Shown here piece by piece: positions 1 to 6,678 of a stretch of DNA of 22,316 nucleotides. Both the position numbers and the translations under genes were made by a program. Location of the stretch: positions 1 through 22,316 of the forward strand of contig CBFIHR010000073.1 of NCBI GenBank assembly GCA_965662365.1, written 5' to 3'. How positions within the stretch are numbered: the first letter of the stretch is position 1; each line of letters opens with the position of its first letter. The notes below the pieces were generated by a model. That model ran no database searches. It saw only the letters and a program-made list of their open reading frames with translations, and was not told the origin of the DNA. This DNA is from CAWVWD01 sp965662365 (GTDB lineage: Bacteria > Bacteroidota > Bacteroidia > Chitinophagales > Saprospiraceae).

Positions 1-19
1 AAATCGGCATTGCCGATTT
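1..19. repeat. Perfect 9-bp inverted repeat at the window edge
   Basis: Positions 1-9 (aaatcggca) are the exact reverse complement of 11-19, with a single central base. As RNA this gives an 8-bp stem with a 3-nt loop. Only a very short T-run follows, so it is at best a weak terminator for a gene lying left of the window. It directly abuts the tandem array that starts at 21. Confidence 0.6.
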
Positions 20-20
20 T

Positions 21-110
21 ACACGGAATTACACGGAATTACACGGAATTACACGGAATTACACGGAATTACACGGAGTTACACGGAGTTACACGGAGTT
101 ACACGGAGTT
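21..110. repeat. Tandem array of nine 10-bp units
   Basis: Five exact copies of acacggaatt (21-70) are followed by four exact copies of acacggagtt (71-110). The units are perfectly periodic, and the two variants are sorted into blocks, which suggests expansion by slippage or unequal exchange. No stop codon occurs in the array in the frame of the GH16 gene that follows. Read in that frame, each 30 bp gives a decapeptide of the form YTELHG(I/V)TR(N/S), three times. The array ends 5 nt before the first possible TTG start and 17 nt before the first ATG of the gene. It is too short and has no spacers, so it is not a CRISPR. Confidence 0.95.
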
Positions 111-115
111 TAATT

Positions 116-1933
116 TTGCTTTTTTTGATGTTTAGTTTTTCGACTTTCGTTTTTGGGCAACAAAGGATTCATCATTCTTTATGGAACTCAGCACAATATT
201 ATTCTAACTTTTCGGGTAATAATTTAGACTGTTCTAATAATTCTTGGAAGTTAGTCTTTTATGATGAATTTGATGGTAATGTCATTAATACTGCAAAATG
301 GTTTACATATAGACCGACTTCAAATGGAACTGATAATAGTGCATATTCTCGTGGTGTTAATGATGGAACATTTTCAGGCTTATTTGTCGATAGTAATGTA
401 GAGGTCAATAATGGGACATTAAAACTTCATGTAAAAAAGGAAACAAACACTTGGTATGGAGAAACCTTTAATTATTCAGCGTCTATTATTAATTCAAAAT
501 TTAACCATAGGTACAAATATGGTAGATTTGAAGCTCGTATTAAAATGCATAAAGGAGGAGGTTTCTTTCCTGCTTTTTGGTTATTTAATGGTCACGAAAT
601 TGATATTATAGAATATAAAGGAGTTCTTACTCCTACTGAATTTCGAGGGACTTTACACGGATATTGGGCAAATGGAGGTCATGCTGAAGACGGTTACTCA
701 ATAAAAAAGGTAAATGGTAACAATGTTGATTTTTCACAAAATTTTCATGTATATGCAGTTGAATGGAGTCCACATAAAATAGAATGGTTTGTTGATGGAC
801 ATTTGGTTCGTACATTTTATAGATACAAAAGAGCTCGACTTTCATTCAGTTATATTGATGGAACACCATACCTTTATTCATTTAATGAATATCTTGATTG
901 TCATAATTATCAAGGAGCAGGTGATATATATGACAGTAAAGTTATGGGAGATAATGCTTTGAATATTATACTGAATACAGGTATCAATAACAATTCTCAA
1001 AAATTTGGAGCAATTAAAGATAGTGATTTTCCATCTTTTATGGAAGTGGATTATGTTAGAGTATATCAAAAAATACCTCAAACTGGAAAAGTAGATTTGT
1101 GCAGTGGGGAAATTAGTGGTTCAGATGAAATATGTTTTAATGGACAACAAACTTATACTTTTAATACATTTGATGGCGAAAATAGTACAGTAACATGGAC
1201 AACAAGTTCTAATTTAAATATTATTAATTCATCTAATAATGTTATTACAGTCAATCCAACAAGTTCCACGTTTACATCAGGTTGGATTGAAGCTACTGTT
1301 AATTTTACACATGCACCTTGTTCCACTAAAATTTTTAAGAAATATCTATATATGGGAAGCCTTATAGAAGGCACTTATGTTAGTGGAGGATATAATTCTA
1401 ATCCATTGAATACTGTTAATTTTTCAAATTCTAATAGTTTTAATATTACATTAGATAATCCTACAAATATATATACATGGCAACTTTCAAGCGGTAACGC
1501 TTATTTAGGAGGAGTCAATTGGAATCCACAAACAGTACAAATAGCATCAGGTAGCTCTTCTGCGTCTGTTAATATTTTCACAAATACAAATTGTGGATTA
1601 ATTTCAAGAACAGTAGCTTTTGTTCATACAGGAGGCTGGTACAGGATTAGTCCAAATCCAAGTTCAAATTATATTTATATTGAAGCTGAGGAAGATTATC
1701 AAGTTGAATATTCCGATGAAAATGGAGAGTTGACTACTCAATTAATTCAACCATCAATTTTGAAAACAACTTTATATAATTTTAATACGAGCGAAAAAGT
1801 ACTTGAACAAGCAACGCTTCAACCTGTCAAAAATATGAACTTAGATATTGGTTCGTTACCTTTAGGACAATATGTTTTACATATAAAAAATGAATATAAT
1901 ACAACTACTCACCAAATCATGATTGAACGATGA
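116..1933 (+). CDS. GH16 family glycoside hydrolase with T9SS sorting domain
   Basis: Predicted secreted endo-acting polysaccharide hydrolase (laminarinase/agarase-type clan). A hydrophobic signal segment ending in VFG|QQ is followed by the GH16 domain at about residues 40-320. Its EIDIIE motif contains the expected nucleophile E161, D163 and acid/base E166. The ExDxxE spacing is the beta-bulge form seen in laminarinases, agarases and carrageenases rather than lichenases. Residues 330-515 look like Ig-like spacer domains. From about 520 (SPNPSSNYIYI) to the end (LPLGQYVLHI, MIER) is a T9SS type A sorting domain, so the enzyme should be released or anchored at the cell surface. The start is uncertain: TTG at 116 or ATG at 128, and the frame stays open upstream through the repeat array. 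The gene is richer in AT, and in ATA and AGA codons, than genes further right. Exact substrate cannot be told. Confidence 0.88.
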   Translation: MLFLMFSFSTFVFGQQRIHHSLWNSAQYYSNFSGNNLDCSNNSWKLVFYDEFDGNVINTAKWFTYRPTSNGTDNSAYSRGVNDGTFSGLFVDSNVEVNNGTLKLHVKKETNTWYGETFNYSASIINSKFNHRYKYGRFEARIKMHKGGGFFPAFWLFNGHEIDIIEYKGVLTPTEFRGTLHGYWANGGHAEDGYSIKKVNGNNVDFSQNFHVYAVEWSPHKIEWFVDGHLVRTFYRYKRARLSFSYIDGTPYLYSFNEYLDCHNYQGAGDIYDSKVMGDNALNIILNTGINNNSQKFGAIKDSDFPSFMEVDYVRVYQKIPQTGKVDLCSGEISGSDEICFNGQQTYTFNTFDGENSTVTWTTSSNLNIINSSNNVITVNPTSSTFTSGWIEATVNFTHAPCSTKIFKKYLYMGSLIEGTYVSGGYNSNPLNTVNFSNSNSFNITLDNPTNIYTWQLSSGNAYLGGVNWNPQTVQIASGSSSASVNIFTNTNCGLISRTVAFVHTGGWYRISPNPSSNYIYIEAEEDYQVEYSDENGELTTQLIQPSILKTTLYNFNTSEKVLEQATLQPVKNMNLDIGSLPLGQYVLHIKNEYNTTTHQIMIER

Positions 1934-2526
1934 AGAGCTATTTAATATTAATATTAATTATTTTATATTCCACACTTTTATCAGCTCAAAGTATCGGTCT
2001 CTATGGAAATGTTGTTGTGGCGAATCAACATAAAAACTATTTTTCATCTACTGCATTTGTAACCAATCATATTGGTATAGAATATTATGGAGAAAAACAT
2101 AAATTATTAAATTATACTTTAAATGCGTCTATAGAAAACAAAGGATTTGATATTAATGATGATATTGGAAATACAACATCGCTTAGGCTTTGCTATTTAT
2201 CATTAAAATATTTAGGACGAATAGGAAATGATAATTTTTATCTTCAAGCTGGTCCTTATGTAGGAGTAGCATTAGGTATTGAATACACTTCAAATGGTAT
2301 AATTGACGAATTTTATTATCAAGAAATGAAACGGATTGAATTAGGCACTTCATTTTCTGTTCATCAATATCTATTTTCCTTAAGAAATACAACCCTATAC
2401 TTAAGAGGTGAGACTAACTATGCTTTTTCTAATGAATATGTTGGTGATTTTATAAGTTTTAATTTATACAATAGAAATTTTACTTACGGTGTAGGTTTAG
2501 TTGTACGCTGGAATTATAAAGACTGA
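1930..2526 (+). CDS. Small exported beta-barrel-like protein, unknown function
   Basis: A 198-residue protein with a clear signal peptide (MKSYLILILIILYSTLLSAQ). The remainder alternates hydrophobic and polar residues in short strands rich in Tyr, Gly and Asn (for example NFYLQAGPYVGVALGIEY and FTYGVGLVVRW), as in small outer-membrane barrels. The strands near the C-terminus end in aromatic/charged residues (RWNYKD) rather than the classic terminal Phe. Its ATG overlaps the GH16 stop as ATGA, so the two are very likely co-transcribed and translationally coupled. No family was recognised. A role linked to the hydrolase, such as glycan binding or housing at the outer membrane, is inferred only from coupling. 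It shares the strong AT bias of the GH16 gene. Confidence 0.75.
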   Translation: MKSYLILILIILYSTLLSAQSIGLYGNVVVANQHKNYFSSTAFVTNHIGIEYYGEKHKLLNYTLNASIENKGFDINDDIGNTTSLRLCYLSLKYLGRIGNDNFYLQAGPYVGVALGIEYTSNGIIDEFYYQEMKRIELGTSFSVHQYLFSLRNTTLYLRGETNYAFSNEYVGDFISFNLYNRNFTYGVGLVVRWNYKD

Positions 2527-2572
2527 ATGATATTGAGACCACTTCTTTATAGCTCTATCCGTTAAAAAGTAA

Positions 2573-2719
2573 ATACTTACAGGTCGAGAAGTATATCAAA
2601 GTGCAGAAAAATTAAATCAAATCAACGTGCCGTCTGCGACTTGGGCGAAAGGGATTTATTTTTATAAAGTGTGGTTGGAAGATGGAATTGTAACAAGTGG
2701 TAAAATTGTAAAAAATTAG
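2573..2719 (+). pseudogene. Orphan fragment of a T9SS type A C-terminal sorting domain
   Basis: In the frame ending at the TAG 2717-2719 the translation contains TGREVYQS, then AKGIYFYKVWLEDG, then a GKIVKN end. This is the typical last ~45 residues of a T9SS type A sorting domain. An in-frame TAA lies at 2570-2572 and a TGA at 2534-2536. No start codon, signal peptide or NP-type beginning of the domain precedes it, and the gene upstream ends in another frame at 2526. It is therefore the surviving 3' end of a larger exported-protein gene that was lost or replaced. The strong hairpin at 2726-2758 is probably that gene's original terminator. Confidence 0.8.
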
Positions 2720-2725
2720 TGAACC

Positions 2726-2758
2726 AAACAGAAGGCATTTTTTAAATGCCTTCTGTTT
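2726..2758. terminator. Bidirectional terminator, 15-bp stem
   Basis: Arms 2726-2740 and 2744-2758 (aaacagaaggcattt and its exact complement) flank a 3-nt loop. A/T runs at both ends of the arms let it work in both directions. It separates the plus-strand sorting-domain fragment from the convergent minus-strand kinase gene, whose stop lies 6 nt beyond. Confidence 0.9.
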
Positions 2759-2763
2759 AAATA

Positions 2764-3513
2764 TTAACTATTTTCTGACCGTTCCTTCGCATACATCGCT
2801 GCCCCGACAATCCCTGCATTATTTAAAAAACGAGCGACACCAATTGGCACATCGACCGTCAAAATATCTTTAAATTTGTCGTATTTCTTACTTTGTCCGC
2901 CACCCAAAATGAAATAATCTGGTGAAAATACTCGAACAACATGGTGCAAAAACTCATCGAAACGAACCGCCCATTGTTTGGTTTTTAAGCCGTCCCGTTT
3001 GCGAGCCGAATCCGCAGCAAAGTGTTCAATCGGATTGCCGTCCGTGTGTCGCACATGACCTAATTCTAAATTTGGAATCAAAACACCATTATAAAATAGA
3101 CCAGTACCCAAACCTGTTCCAACAGTAATCATCATGACTTTACCTTGTTGTCCTTTGCCAGCTCCTAAAGTCATTTCTGCCACACCCGCTAAATCTGCAT
3201 CGTTCGCCACATAAAACGGAACACCGCAAGTTTCGCTAAACAATTCATCAATCTGAACCTCGACCCAATCTTGGTGCATATTGCTTTTGGATAGACACTT
3301 GCCTCGTTTGACGACCGTAGGAAAACAACAACCGACTGGCCCTTGCCAATCAAAATGTTCCACAATTTGTTGGACAACATTGGCGACTGCTATCGGGAAA
3401 GCAGGTTGTGGTGTCGGAATACGATGTCTTTCTGTCAATAGTTCCCCCGTTTCTGTATCAACTATTGCTCCCTTAATTCCTGAACCGCCGATATCTATTC
3501 CTAATAGTTCCAT
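2764..3513 (-). CDS. ppgK: ROK-family polyphosphate glucokinase
   Basis: Cytoplasmic sugar kinase that should phosphorylate glucose to glucose-6-phosphate using polyphosphate and/or ATP. The N-terminal phosphate-binding motif is GIDIGGSGIKGA (residues 5-16). NDAD at 104-107 contains the likely catalytic Asp105. VGTGLGTG (131-138) forms the second nucleotide/phosphate loop, and LELGH (149-153) sits at the sugar site. The zinc-binding CxCGxxGCxE motif of many ROK repressors and kinases is absent, as expected for the polyphosphate-glucokinase subfamily. The late segment FILGGGQSKKYDKF also fits that subfamily. Length (249) is normal. It is a monocistronic gene transcribed away from gcvT, with a promoter element at 3545-3552. 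Use of polyphosphate rather than ATP is inferred from family resemblance. Confidence 0.85.
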   Translation of the reverse strand: MELLGIDIGGSGIKGAIVDTETGELLTERHRIPTPQPAFPIAVANVVQQIVEHFDWQGPVGCCFPTVVKRGKCLSKSNMHQDWVEVQIDELFSETCGVPFYVANDADLAGVAEMTLGAGKGQQGKVMMITVGTGLGTGLFYNGVLIPNLELGHVRHTDGNPIEHFAADSARKRDGLKTKQWAVRFDEFLHHVVRVFSPDYFILGGGQSKKYDKFKDILTVDVPIGVARFLNNAGIVGAAMYAKERSENS

Positions 3514-3544
3514 GATTGTTATTTGGTTTGGTTTTTCAAAGTGT

Positions 3545-3552
3545 CAAAAATA
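3545..3552 (-). promoter_or_regulatory. Bacteroidota -7 element for the glucokinase gene
   Basis: On the minus strand this reads TATTTTTG, an exact match to TAnnTTTG. It lies about 32 nt ahead of the ATG, giving a leader of roughly 25 nt. No clear TTTG sits at the -33 position. Confidence 0.5.
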
Positions 3553-3644
3553 CAATGTTTGGTAAGAAAATGAAAACGTTTATAAAAAAATCCTGTTATC
3601 GTAATTCTAAATGTACGTGTGATAAAAATCAAAAGATAAAATCT

Positions 3645-3652
3645 TACTTTTG
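3645..3652 (+). promoter_or_regulatory. Bacteroidota -7 element for gcvT
   Basis: TACTTTTG matches TAnnTTTG exactly. The predicted transcript would start near 3659 and carry a leader of about 90 nt that includes the 9/10-bp repeat at 3711-3737. The -33 box is not recognisable. Confidence 0.45.
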
Positions 3653-3710
3653 TGCAATTAAAAATTATAAAAAAGCTATGCAGCGAATTTATATAGGTTA
3701 CAAGTAAGTA

Positions 3711-3737
3711 TTCGTGTAATTCGTGAAAATTCGTGTC
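3711..3737. repeat. Short degenerate tandem repeat (ttcgtgtaa family)
   Basis: Three units beginning ttcgtg (at 3711, 3720 and 3730) are spaced 9 and 10 bp apart and end 14 nt before the gcvT ATG. On the other strand the unit reads ttacacgaa, one base shorter than the ttacacggaa of the array at 21-110. A related pair occurs at 21894-21918. This may be a dispersed simple-repeat family. Confidence 0.6.
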
Positions 3738-3750
3738 TAATAAAAAAACA

Positions 3751-4836
3751 ATGAAAAATACACCTTTAGTAAAAAAACATGAAGCATTAGGGGCTAAAAT
3801 GGCAGAATTTGCTGGGTACAATATGCCGATTTCGTATGCTGGTATCAAAGTAGAACACAAAACTGTGCGTGAAGGCGTTGGCGTTTTTGATGTATCGCAC
3901 ATGGGCGAGTTTATGGTCAAAGGCGAAGGAGCATTGGATTTAATCCAAAAAGTAACCTCGAATGATGCGTCGAAACTAAGTATTGGTGATGCTCAATATT
4001 CTTGTTTTCCGAATGGAAAAGGTGGAATCGTTGATGATTTGTTAGTGTATCGTTTGGCCGAGAGCGAGTATATGTTAGTCGTCAATGCGTCGAATATGGA
4101 TAAAGACTGGAACTGGATAAACGAACAAAATACATTTGGTGCGGAGTTATCGAATGTTTCAGATGATTACGCATTGTTGGCGGTGCAAGGCCCGAAAGCG
4201 GCAGAAGCCCTGCAATCTTTGACGGATGTGGATTTGTCGGCGGTCAAATATTATACTTTTGAACAAGGGAAATTTGCTGGTTTAGATAACATCATTTTAT
4301 CCGCAACTGGTTATACAGGTTCAGGTGGATTTGAGTTGTATATTCCGAATGAAGCGGCAGAAGCTGTTTGGGATGCGGTTTTTGAAGCCGGAAAAGATTT
4401 TGGAATTGCACCGATAGGTTTAGGAGCAAGAGATACGTTACGTTTGGAAATGGGTTATTGCCTTTATGGAAATGATATTGATGATACAACGTCACCTTTG
4501 GAGGCAGGTTTGAGTTGGATTACGAAGTTGAAAAAAGGTGATTTTATTGATAGCGATTATTTGAAACAACAAAAAGCAGATGGCACAACTCGTCGCCTGG
4601 TTGGTTTTGAAATGGTCGAAAGAGGCATTCCTCGCCATGATTATATAATCGAAGATGTGGACGGTAATGTGATTGGTAAAGTAACTTCTGGGACGCAGTC
4701 GCCTTCTTTAGGAAAAGCGATTGGGTTAGGTTATGTCAGTAAGCCGTTCGTAAAATCTGGTTCTGAAATTTACATTGCGATACGCAAGAAAAAAGTGAAA
4801 GCGGTAGTCGTAAAGTTGCCTTTTTATAAAGGGTAG
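3751..4836 (+). CDS. gcvT: Glycine cleavage system T-protein (aminomethyltransferase)
   Basis: Transfers the methylene carbon from aminomethyl-lipoyl H-protein to tetrahydrofolate, releasing ammonia, in the glycine cleavage complex. The ATG at 3751 gives 361 residues, the normal family length. An in-frame GTG at 3733 would place the start inside the repeat and add only SNKKT-type residues, so it was not chosen. Landmarks with the ATG as residue 1: FDVSHMGEF (46-54), GGIVDDLLVY (91-100) with the conserved Asp pair D95-D96 that includes the catalytic Asp, and the later GYTGSGGFELY, ARDTLRLEMGY and QSPSLGKAIGLGYV. The gene stands alone; gcvH and gcvP are not in the window. The D-2-hydroxyacid dehydrogenase downstream and glyA 15 kb away are functionally related. 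Confidence 0.97.
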   Translation: MKNTPLVKKHEALGAKMAEFAGYNMPISYAGIKVEHKTVREGVGVFDVSHMGEFMVKGEGALDLIQKVTSNDASKLSIGDAQYSCFPNGKGGIVDDLLVYRLAESEYMLVVNASNMDKDWNWINEQNTFGAELSNVSDDYALLAVQGPKAAEALQSLTDVDLSAVKYYTFEQGKFAGLDNIILSATGYTGSGGFELYIPNEAAEAVWDAVFEAGKDFGIAPIGLGARDTLRLEMGYCLYGNDIDDTTSPLEAGLSWITKLKKGDFIDSDYLKQQKADGTTRRLVGFEMVERGIPRHDYIIEDVDGNVIGKVTSGTQSPSLGKAIGLGYVSKPFVKSGSEIYIAIRKKKVKAVVVKLPFYKG

Positions 4837-4879
4837 ATTTTAGTAAGTTGACCGATTAATTGATGATTTTATTTTAAAA

Positions 4880-4915
4880 AAAAGCCATTTTTAGTTGACA
4901 CTTGAAATGGCTTTT
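4880..4915 (+). terminator. Intrinsic terminator of gcvT
   Basis: Arms aaaagccattt (4880-4890) and aaatggctttt (4905-4915) form an 11-bp stem around a 14-nt loop, followed by TTTTGTT. It lies 44 nt after the stop codon. Confidence 0.8.
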
Positions 4916-5036
4916 GTTATTCTAAATTTTTGATTTTTCGAAAAACTTATTCACACAGTCACAAAATATATTCATGATTAAATTGTACCGTTTTACACAA
5001 TGGCGTTAGATCGTTTATTAAGTTATTTTTAATTTT

Positions 5037-5060
5037 AAAGGCCTAAAAGTAGGTTTTTTT
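5037..5060 (+). terminator. Orphan terminator-like hairpin
   Basis: aaaggccta (5037-5045) pairs with 5050-5058 over 9 bp, including two G-U pairs, around the loop aaag, and a run of T follows (5054-5060). No gene ends directly before it. It may be a second terminator for gcvT or mark the end of an unseen small transcript. Confidence 0.4.
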
Positions 5061-5135
5061 ATAAAAATGGTAACAAAAGACATATTACGAAAACAAAAAT
5101 TAGTTAAGGTTATTAACAGCTTGAAATAAAAAAGT

Positions 5136-5143
5136 TACATTTG
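5136..5143 (+). promoter_or_regulatory. Bacteroidota -7 element for the dehydrogenase gene
   Basis: TACATTTG matches TAnnTTTG exactly. A convincing -33 TTTG is missing. If used, the transcript begins near 5150, about 210 nt before the ATG. Confidence 0.4.
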
Positions 5144-5361
5144 TGAGCAATAAATTTCACTAATTGTTTAAAACTACCTGGCTAATAGCTAACTACATTC
5201 TAAAAACTATTTGGATTAATCTTTTTTGTAGGTCGTCTATAAGAATGAGATTCGAGCTAAAGTAATACAAATAATGAGAATTGTAAATTGGTATTTAGCA
5301 CATTATATTGGCATAACAGTATAATAATCAACGGATAGGCATATAGAGAACAGAACTATCA

Positions 5362-6375
5362 ATGGAGTCACCTTCCTTACACAATGTTAGTCGTAATCGT
5401 CCTTCTGATGACAAAAAAGTTTTGATAACTGACGGGGTTCACCCTAAGTTAATCGAGGGTTTCGTGGCGTTGGGTTTCCATTATGATTATCATCCAAAAA
5501 TCACGTTAGATAAGGTTAAAGCGATTATTCAAGATTATGATGGTATTATTATCAATAGTAAAATTATTGTTGATAAAGCTTTCTTGGATAAAGCTGTCCG
5601 ATTAAAGTTTATTGGTCGTTTAGGCTCAGGAATGGAAATTATCAATCAGCCGTATGCTCGTCAAAAAGGCGTTGCTGTCTTTTCTGCCCCCGAAGGGAAT
5701 TGTAATGCTGTTGCAGAACACGCCCTCGGAATGTTACTGGCTTTCGCCAATAATTTTAGAAAAGGGGATAGAGAAGTGCGTCAGATGATTTGGGAGCGAG
5801 AAGCGAATCGAGGATTTGAAATCATGGGAAAAACCGTTGGAATCGTTGGTTTTGGTCATACAGGAAGTCAGTTTGCAAAAAAGCTATCGGGCATGGGCGT
5901 AAAGGTGTTGGCGTATGACAAATATAAACCCGAAGGGTATGCACTTGATTATGGATTTGTAAGGGAAGCGACACCAGAGCAAATTTTCGAGGAGGCAGAT
6001 ATTGTTAGTTTGCATTTACCTTTAAATCCTGAAACTAAACACTTGGCGAATTACGATTGGATGTCGAAGTTTAAAAAGTCAATTGTCTTAATAAATACTT
6101 CAAGAGGAAATGTCATTCCGACAGCGGATTTGATTCGAGGCTTGGAAGCGGGAATAATTCGAGGAGCTTGTTTAGATGTTTTTGAGAACGAAAAACCGCA
6201 CACTTTTTCGGAAGCGGAAAAGGCTGTTTTCAATCGTTTATATGAATTTGAGAATGTGATTTTAACGCCACATGTGGCTGGTTGGACAGTAGAGTCTTTG
6301 GAGCGTTTGGCAATGGTGTTGTTAACAAAAATCACTAATTTTTTAGCAGAAACCCAACCTTTTGCCGAAGGGTAG
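5362..6375 (+). CDS. D-isomer 2-hydroxyacid dehydrogenase, phosphoglycerate-dehydrogenase-like
   Basis: NAD-dependent oxidoreductase of the SerA/D-2-hydroxyacid dehydrogenase family; the likely reaction is 3-phosphoglycerate to 3-phosphohydroxypyruvate, the first step of serine synthesis. The Rossmann motif is VGIVGFGHTGS (159-169). The catalytic residues are R248 (NTSRGN), E277 (DVFENEKP) and H304 (LTPHVAGWT). The substrate-domain segment EGNCNAVAEHALGMLLA also fits. At 337 residues it lacks the C-terminal ACT regulatory domain of classical SerA, so it would not be serine-inhibited in that way. The first ~18 residues before KKVLITDGVHP look like an extension, but no better start is present. 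Nearness to gcvT supports a serine/glycine role. Another hydroxyacid substrate remains possible, so no symbol is given. Confidence 0.88.
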   Translation: MESPSLHNVSRNRPSDDKKVLITDGVHPKLIEGFVALGFHYDYHPKITLDKVKAIIQDYDGIIINSKIIVDKAFLDKAVRLKFIGRLGSGMEIINQPYARQKGVAVFSAPEGNCNAVAEHALGMLLAFANNFRKGDREVRQMIWEREANRGFEIMGKTVGIVGFGHTGSQFAKKLSGMGVKVLAYDKYKPEGYALDYGFVREATPEQIFEEADIVSLHLPLNPETKHLANYDWMSKFKKSIVLINTSRGNVIPTADLIRGLEAGIIRGACLDVFENEKPHTFSEAEKAVFNRLYEFENVILTPHVAGWTVESLERLAMVLLTKITNFLAETQPFAEG

Positions 6376-6390
6376 GTGTTGGGGGAAGTA

Positions 6391-6411
6391 TCATCGCTCA
6401 TTGAGCGATGA
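6391..6411. repeat. Perfect 10-bp inverted repeat after the dehydrogenase gene
   Basis: tcatcgctca (6391-6400) and its exact complement (6402-6411) are separated by one T. It begins 15 nt after the dehydrogenase stop and has no T-run, so it is a hairpin of the kind that stabilises mRNA ends, or a protein-binding palindrome, rather than a classical terminator. The CA-T-TG centre is the same as in the 1-19 palindrome. Confidence 0.6.
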
Positions 6412-6505
6412 GAGATTACAAGTATATTATTTATCACTTTTGAGATAGGTATATGATATTGAATAATAATGGATAATTGAAAGCGAAAAAAGGATCGATT
6501 TTCTT

Positions 6506-6538
6506 TCAAAAGATACTCAAAAGATACTCAGGAGTATC
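6506..6538. promoter_or_regulatory. Operator-like repeat upstream of the receptor operon
   Basis: The 11-mer tcaaaagatac occurs twice in direct contact (6506-6516, 6517-6527). The second copy overlaps a perfect inverted repeat, gatactc-ag-gagtatc (6523-6538). It ends 58 nt upstream of the -33 box at 6597, a plausible position for an activator site. No regulator can be assigned. Confidence 0.4.
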
Positions 6539-6596
6539 AATACAAGTAGAAATCATCAATCCTTTGTCAAAAGAAAGACGGAGGAATATTAAAGTT

Positions 6597-6627
6597 TTTG
6601 AATTAGATTATCGTTTTATTAAAATTG
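6597..6627 (+). promoter_or_regulatory. Promoter of the receptor/exported-protein/PorV-like operon
   Basis: TTTG at 6597-6600, a spacer of exactly 19 nt, and TAAAATTG at 6620-6627 (7 of 8 against TAnnTTTG) match the Bacteroidota primary-sigma promoter. Transcription would begin near 6634, giving a leader of about 45 nt. Confidence 0.6.
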
Positions 6628-6678
6628 TGCATTTCGCACGAAATATCAAATTTCTCATTAATTAAAAATAAGTAGCTT

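Larger units (their letters stand above)
4916..5361. other. 446-bp intergenic region before the dehydrogenase gene
   Basis: No credible protein gene or tRNA was found here. It holds a terminator-like hairpin at 5037-5060 that is not attached to any gene, and a consensus -7 element at 5136-5143. The latter implies an unusually long leader of about 210 nt. The longest plus-strand mini-ORF noticed is an 11-codon one at 4974-5009, which is not convincing. Confidence 0.5.
6376..6678. other. 303-bp intergenic region before the receptor operon
   Basis: This region contains the 6391-6411 palindrome, a direct-plus-inverted repeat at 6506-6538, and a well-matched promoter at 6597-6627. No protein gene is supported. 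The open frame at 6477-6665 lacks recognisable content and starts in noncoding-looking AT-rich sequence. Confidence 0.6.

Noticed and set aside
21..110. CRISPR array
   Set aside because: Units are contiguous 10-mers with no spacers and no cas genes nearby; it is a simple tandem repeat.
3514..3750. Glycine riboswitch ahead of gcvT
   Set aside because: The region is AT-rich with no paired-domain architecture; only simple repeats and promoter elements are visible.
3519..3920. 133-codon minus-strand ORF across the ppgK-gcvT gap
   Set aside because: Overlaps the start of gcvT and the promoters of both genes; no domain or plausible start.
5230..5275. tRNA-like sequence (attcgag stretch)
   Set aside because: No cloverleaf, anticodon arm or acceptor pairing could be formed around it; no tRNA or rRNA was found anywhere in the window.
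6051..6509. 152-codon minus-strand ORF at the end of the dehydrogenase gene
   Set aside because: Mostly antisense to a clear coding region, with low-complexity shadow composition.
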